A DNA stretch of 44,454 bases, taken from the NCBI GenBank assembly GCA_024274875.1, contig JAJSAH010000010.1, forward strand, positions 1 through 44,454, read 5' to 3'. Made by a program: the position numbers and the translations under genes. Below are positions 40,520 through 44,454 of the stretch, in pieces; the stretch's first letter is position 1; each line of letters opens with the position of its first letter. Below the pieces are notes generated by a model. That model made no database searches, had not been told where the DNA came from, and was given only the letters and a program-made list of their open reading frames with translations. Origin of the DNA: an archaeon (GTDB lineage: Archaea; Micrarchaeota; Micrarchaeia; CAILAH01).

Positions 40520-42076
40520 TTATTCACCATCCTCTTGCGTAAGGAAATAAACGCCTACGCCCACTATTAGTATTAAAAGCACCACGAGCACTGCAACCAC
40601 TGATAGCGCTTCAGGGTTGTCACCCACCAACGCACCAACTATATCAAAAGATTGCTCTTCCTCATCGCCTTCGCTATTGATAGGCTTCTGAATAGCAATG
40701 AATGACAGCACATCGTTAGTCCCATCTACTACAAATGCATACTTTCCCTCTTTCATCGCAAACATCTTCGCAGTTCCAGCATTGTTCGTAATCAGCACAA
40801 TCTCTTTTCCCAAAGGATCAGTCACAATAATCTTCCTTCCAGAGATTGGGTTGCCATCTAAATCCTCCAACTGCAAACTTACTGCGCCGCCAACATAAAC
40901 CTTGCTTGTGTATTTCACCTTAAGCTTTGAGGGCTCTGCATTAGATTCTATTGGGATTTCAGGCTCTTCACTCTCCTGCTCTTCAGTCTCATTCTGAGAG
41001 TTGCGGTGGACCGCAACAACAGTTATAGAACCGCTTGAACGCCTGCCTGATGAACCGCTGCCTGAACTCGAACTTGAGCCTGCATTAGAGTTAGAATCTG
41101 AACCCGCACCATTATCACCGCTATCTGCGCCAGTTTTGTTAATGATACTAACTTTTGCGCGAGCCATTACTCCATCTGATACTGCGGTGATTAAGCACGA
41201 CTCCTCTACAGAGCCAGCATTAAACACACCTTCAACAACGCCTGAATCATCTGTCACAGCATTCACTATGAGACCCTCATCATTTCCAAACTTGAGGCTT
41301 GATTCAGGAACACCATTAGGAACGCTCAAGGATACAGCAACCTCTTTACCTGAGATTGGATTGCCATACTCATCAACAACCTTTATTTTAATATCAGATG
41401 ATTCATCAAGGTTCAACTCAGAGGGTGCGTTTATGCGCACTCCCGAAACATCGCCTGCTTCAACATTAACAACTGCTGACCCTGCGCACTCTCCGCTCGA
41501 AGCAGTGATCACAACTTGCAATGCGCTGCTGCCTCCAAGATCTGTTGGCGCAGTATATTCAGCTTTTCCTGGAGAAAGCTCAACAATCGTGCCTTCGCTT
41601 GCGCTCCAACTTACACTGGTTAAAGTGGATTCAAGCACAACCTTGCCTCCAGGGAACACATAAGATTCCTCGGGAGTAATACCTATGTAATAGCACAACT
41701 CAGGAGGCCTTTTTTCAAAAGAATGAACATCAGCATCGTAATCAACAACATCCGCAGAATCATAACGCTCAAAATCACTTCCCACGTCATCCTCTGAACC
41801 ACTATCGACCTCATACAACGGTTGCTCAAACTCGGTCGTGCCAGGAGCTACCTGCACAGAGCCATCGCCATCGTTGCTCTCCACTTCGCGCGAAGGAATA
41901 GTCAAATCATTCACGCCTGGAGCAACATCTACTGCACCACTGCCATCATTAGAGCTATCTGAGGCAACCACCGCATCGGTGCTAACAGTCACCGTTGGAA
42001 ACACTTGCAATCCAGTTGCCATCATCAAACTCAACATAATGGCAAACACTGACAAATATTTAGTAATTGCTACCAT
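40520..42076 (-). CDS. Membrane-anchored surface protein with Ig-like domains
   Basis: 518 residues. An N-terminal signal (KYLSVFAIMLSLMMATG) is followed by an acidic region holding two copies of a motif SNDGxGxVxVAPG about 30 residues apart. Then come Ig-like folds (around 190-290: IKVVDEYGNPISGKEVAVSL; around 395-450: LQLEDLDGNPISGRKIIVTD), separated by a Ser/Gly-rich linker near 305-335. A C-terminal membrane helix (LSVVAVLVVLLILIVGVGVYFL) ends in a short charged tail. The plan is that of an invasin/BIG-type stalk that projects from the cell. A TATA box at 42101-42108 fits a start at ATG 42076 with a very short leader. Confidence 0.85.
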   Translation of the reverse strand: MVAITKYLSVFAIMLSLMMATGLQVFPTVTVSTDAVVASDSSNDGSGAVDVAPGVNDLTIPSREVESNDGDGSVQVAPGTTEFEQPLYEVDSGSEDDVGSDFERYDSADVVDYDADVHSFEKRPPELCYYIGITPEESYVFPGGKVVLESTLTSVSWSASEGTIVELSPGKAEYTAPTDLGGSSALQVVITASSGECAGSAVVNVEAGDVSGVRINAPSELNLDESSDIKIKVVDEYGNPISGKEVAVSLSVPNGVPESSLKFGNDEGLIVNAVTDDSGVVEGVFNAGSVEESCLITAVSDGVMARAKVSIINKTGADSGDNGAGSDSNSNAGSSSSSGSGSSGRRSSGSITVVAVHRNSQNETEEQESEEPEIPIESNAEPSKLKVKYTSKVYVGGAVSLQLEDLDGNPISGRKIIVTDPLGKEIVLITNNAGTAKMFAMKEGKYAFVVDGTNDVLSFIAIQKPINSEGDEEEQSFDIVGALVGDNPEALSVVAVLVVLLILIVGVGVYFLTQEDGE

Positions 42077-42100
42077 GCATTACATTTGTGCATGAACGGG

Positions 42101-42108
42101 TTTATATA
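42101..42108 (-). promoter_or_regulatory. TATA box for the surface protein operon
   Basis: On the minus strand GTATATAAA lies about 29 bases before the ATG at 42076, giving a predicted transcript start a few bases upstream of the codon. Confidence 0.55.
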
Positions 42109-42119
42109 CTTTTCTATAA

Positions 42120-43655
42120 TTAGAGTTTTGCATTTTCAACAAAAGGAACATCCGACTGGGATAATTCAAGATACATTCTGCAGAGATTCTCTATTGCTTT
42201 CTTCCTATCAACACCTGCGCTTATCTGCTTTGCAAGCAATGCATTCTGCAAAGATGCGGGGCTATGGCCTAACTCAATCCTCCTTAATATAATACTTATG
42301 TATTTATCAGCCACATTGTCAGGCACACCAAGCGTTTTTAACCCTTCTTTTGAATAAGCTGCGATTTGATCCGCAACATATTGTATTGGAACAAATTTAA
42401 CCTCATCATCGAACAACCACAGGACAGGATGCCTTATGCTATGCTTAGCAACATCATAAAAATTATCATACAACTGAATGCAAATGCTGCTTTCCTCTTC
42501 ATAGTTCTTGGATTTAATGCGGCTAATGAAATCATTATCAACAAAATATCTAATAAGCCCGTAATACAAAGCAGCATTCGCAACCATATCAGTTATAGTA
42601 GGTCCTGCCGGAAGCGGCCGTATCTCTATTCCAACAGAAAACATGTCATCTTCGCAAGGATACACTTTCAGCCGTATCCAATGCCACACAGTGCTAAGAT
42701 GCAAAAACAGGTGAGAAAATGATGGCAACCTATTCGTAAGTTCTAAATCCTTTGGCCTGAGATACATCTTTGGATCCACATCTATAACAGGAAGGACTAC
42801 CTCCTCCATGAGAGAAGATAAAAACCACTCATCGGAATGATCCAAAAAAGATATTGGAAAGCGCGCTCTCTTAAGCCTGAATTCTTTTTGAATCTCAGAC
42901 CTAAAATCTACCGACTTCTCCAACAGCAATATCCTTGATTCATCATTAACATATGAATTGAATATGAATGGGCTGTTTGCTGAAACTGCAATAACCGCAG
43001 GAGTTGCAAGCATTGCGGCATTGAATAATTTAGTAACCTCATTAAGAGATGTGCTGTAATGAAGTTGAAAACTTGTGTTCATGCCTTCATGCATAAATTG
43101 GAGATTGTTTATTTTAAGGCCTTCGCCTTCATCAGTATGCAGTGATGCAGGACCGCGCGATTTTTCGCATATGTCCGCAAGCAATGAGTATCTTGGATTT
43201 GGATACATAGATTTCCTAGAGATGTCTGACCTTCTAATCATAGGCCATATGCCATGCATAACAGGAACTGCATCGCCATCTATGCTGTTCATTATTCCGG
43301 AGAGAACATTAACCTGAGTTGCTATCGCATCGCGCAGTTTGGTTAATATGTCTGTTCCGTTATCCGCTGGAACAGTGGGAGAGTTAAGTTCTATGTTGAA
43401 TGTTGCAAGCTCAGGCCCAACACCTTTCCCAAACCCTGCCAACTCGGACCTCTTAACAATTTCAGGGGAAATGCACTTAACCCGCAGCGTATTCTTATCT
43501 ATAAGGATGAGTTCCAACTCGCTCCCTATCCTTTTATCATCGCCTTTAAATCTTCTGCTGTGATGAATCATTCTGAGAAATTCAGAGCTCTCTTTCTTCA
43601 ACCGCCTTCTAAATTCAAACGCATCTTTTGAATCCGAACGCACCGCCTTGCCCAT
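42120..43655 (-). CDS. Glutamate-cysteine ligase family (GCS2) protein
   Basis: 511 residues. The family blocks are GSELELILID (44-53), NIELNSPT (87-94), the substrate region SFQLHYS (195-201) and IEIRPLPAGPT (343-353), in the order seen in GCS2/COG2170 ligases. These join the gamma-carboxyl of glutamate to an amine using ATP; gamma-glutamylcysteine is made this way in haloarchaea. No glutathione synthetase gene is seen, and the acceptor could be another amine. AT-rich ATATATATA at 43677-43688 is centred about 26 bases upstream of ATG 43655, so the mRNA is leaderless. This box lies just inside the stop end of the RpoK gene region. Confidence 0.85.
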   Translation of the reverse strand: MGKAVRSDSKDAFEFRRRLKKESSEFLRMIHHSRRFKGDDKRIGSELELILIDKNTLRVKCISPEIVKRSELAGFGKGVGPELATFNIELNSPTVPADNGTDILTKLRDAIATQVNVLSGIMNSIDGDAVPVMHGIWPMIRRSDISRKSMYPNPRYSLLADICEKSRGPASLHTDEGEGLKINNLQFMHEGMNTSFQLHYSTSLNEVTKLFNAAMLATPAVIAVSANSPFIFNSYVNDESRILLLEKSVDFRSEIQKEFRLKRARFPISFLDHSDEWFLSSLMEEVVLPVIDVDPKMYLRPKDLELTNRLPSFSHLFLHLSTVWHWIRLKVYPCEDDMFSVGIEIRPLPAGPTITDMVANAALYYGLIRYFVDNDFISRIKSKNYEEESSICIQLYDNFYDVAKHSIRHPVLWLFDDEVKFVPIQYVADQIAAYSKEGLKTLGVPDNVADKYISIILRRIELGHSPASLQNALLAKQISAGVDRKKAIENLCRMYLELSQSDVPFVENAKL

Positions 43656-43676
43656 GCATATGTTAAAAAAGAAACT

Positions 43677-43688
43677 AATATATATAAT
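43677..43688 (-). promoter_or_regulatory. TATA box for the GCS2 gene
   Basis: An alternating TA stretch (TAATATATATAA) is centred about 27 bases before ATG 43655. Confidence 0.6.
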
Positions 43689-43691
43689 TTT

Positions 43692-43871
43692 CTATTCCCG
43701 CACCACTTTTAGAGGTATAACTTCCTTCTCAAATTCCATGCGCGCGAGCATTATAGGATTAACTATGTCATTGCCAACCTCAATAAGAGGCGGCGCGCCA
43801 AACGAAAGCTGCAAAGCGCGAGCGCCTATGATGCGCGCAACCTCAAACCTGTCAAGAGCATCTTCACTCAT
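43692..43871 (-). CDS. rpoK: DNA-directed RNA polymerase subunit K (Rpb6/omega homologue)
   Basis: 59 residues, the full length of archaeal RpoK. RFEVARIIGARALQLSFGAPPLIE is the diagnostic block ('R.E.aRiigaRAlqis.GAPvL'), followed by DIVNPIMLARMEFEKEVIPLKVVR. The subunit latches the large subunit's C-terminus during polymerase assembly. ATG 43871 overlaps the end of the upstream PH-domain gene by eight bases, so translation is coupled. The longer frame by three codons is not needed. It is one of the clearest archaeal markers in the window. Confidence 0.96.
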   Translation of the reverse strand: MSEDALDRFEVARIIGARALQLSFGAPPLIEVGNDIVNPIMLARMEFEKEVIPLKVVRE

Positions 43872-44454
43872 TCTTATCATCCTTCTTCTTCCCTCTGCGG
43901 GATTTCTTCTTCTTTTTTAAGTCAACAAAGCTTTTTATATTAACAATTGATGGTTCAGGCTCTTTTTTTGCGCTTCTCAAAAACTCTGCTGGATGCTCCA
44001 CCCTTCCCCATTTTTGGGAGGATGATTTCTTATGTTCGGTCATGTGCTCATCAAGCTTTGCCTGAATGTTGCGGATGGATGAAGAGAGTTTGATAAGAAT
44101 CTCCCTCTCAGAAAGATACACTGCGCTGTTCTTAATATAATCATTCCCTTCAACATTCGCCATCAACCTCCTTAGGAACAACTCAGGTTCAGAGATGCCT
44201 GGAATTATAGCAAAACCTCCTCTCCATATTATCTTAATGCATGTGAGCCCAAATACTTGATCGAGAGCGTGCACGCCGGTGCGCAAAACTTTCGCGGAAG
44301 TAATCTGCTTGTATGGAATTATGCGCTCGCTCCGCTTCAGAATGCCCTTGCGAACAATGAATGCATCATCTGAGAACACATACTCAAAATTTCTGTAATA
44401 CAGCTCAGCGCCTATGGCAACTAATACTAATATAAATACAGACAATGCAAGTGC
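43864..44454 (-). CDS. PH-domain (bPH2) membrane protein, 5' end cut by window
   Basis: At least 196 residues; the frame is open to the last base of the window, so the N-terminus is missing. The visible part begins with the end of a hydrophobic helix (SVFILVLVAIGAELYY), then a bacterial PH-2 type domain (YVFSDDAFIVRKGILKRSERIIPYKQIT, and FGLTCIKIIWRGGFAIIPGI). After residue ~105 there is a soluble helical part and a lysine-rich tail (VDLKKKKKSRRGKKKDD). Such YdbS/YdbT-type proteins are membrane-bound with unknown function. It is cotranscribed with rpoK through an overlap of eight bases. Confidence 0.85.
   Translation of the reverse strand, partial: ALALSVFILVLVAIGAELYYRNFEYVFSDDAFIVRKGILKRSERIIPYKQITSAKVLRTGVHALDQVFGLTCIKIIWRGGFAIIPGISEPELFLRRLMANVEGNDYIKNSAVYLSEREILIKLSSSIRNIQAKLDEHMTEHKKSSSQKWGRVEHPAEFLRSAKKEPEPSIVNIKSFVDLKKKKKSRRGKKKDDKNE

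Overview
The window is archaeal. It carries an A-type ATP synthase operon, the RNA polymerase subunit K gene, KEOPS Pcc1, prefoldin beta, an Sm-like protein, a TRAM protein, the archaeal thiolase/DUF35/HMG-CoA synthase cluster for isoprenoid lipids, a split tRNA gene with a bulge-helix-bulge intron, and a box C/D sRNA. Many start codons lie 24-27 nt downstream of a TATA box, so most transcripts appear leaderless; genes inside operons instead carry GGTGA/GAGGTG ribosome sites. The many unassignable proteins, small size of several core proteins and the intron in the tRNA T-loop suggest a DPANN-type lineage (Micrarchaeota/Diapherotrites-like). That placement is inference; there is no rRNA here to settle it.

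Layout. 1-8945 (+): the end of a glycosidase, an MscS-type channel, then ATP synthase genes H-I-K-E-C-F-A-B, without subunit D. 9008-13571: an unknown leaderless gene faces a two-gene minus-strand operon encoding a small protein and a 1217-residue protein with two apparent degenerate GGDEF-like (nucleotide-cyclase palm) domains. 13623-14785: RNase Z, tRNA-Pro(TGG) with a 17-nt T-loop intron, and a box C/D sRNA on the other strand. 14786-18394 (+): a type IV filament/secretion ATPase and two membrane platform proteins. 18439-20436: TRAM protein, small RNA ligase-like protein, PIN-like protein and HIT hydrolase. 20539-23218 (-): two-subunit 2-oxoacid:ferredoxin oxidoreductase. 23291-29699: small unknowns, TPR-like proteins, a lipoprotein, a COG2521-type methyltransferase, a DnaQ-like exonuclease and a ferritin-like/VIT1 fusion. 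29696-35841 (-): DUF35, thiolase, HMG-CoA synthase and an HTH regulator, then PRPP synthase, then DHH phosphoesterase, prefoldin beta and Pcc1. 35894-38984 (+): a membrane protein, unknowns, a 48-residue lysine-rich protein and an Sm-like protein. 38987-44454 (-): an ACT protein, two secreted surface proteins, a GCS2-type ligase, RpoK and a PH-domain membrane protein cut by the window end.

The most notable items are the T-loop intron with a complete BHB motif next to a C/D sRNA, three divergent gene pairs that each appear to use one shared TATA box with start codons 51-53 nt apart, the large protein with GGDEF-like domains, and the absence of the ATP synthase central-stalk subunit D from its usual place. 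There is no stretch over 300 bases without a gene. I saw no CRISPR array, insertion sequence or rRNA.
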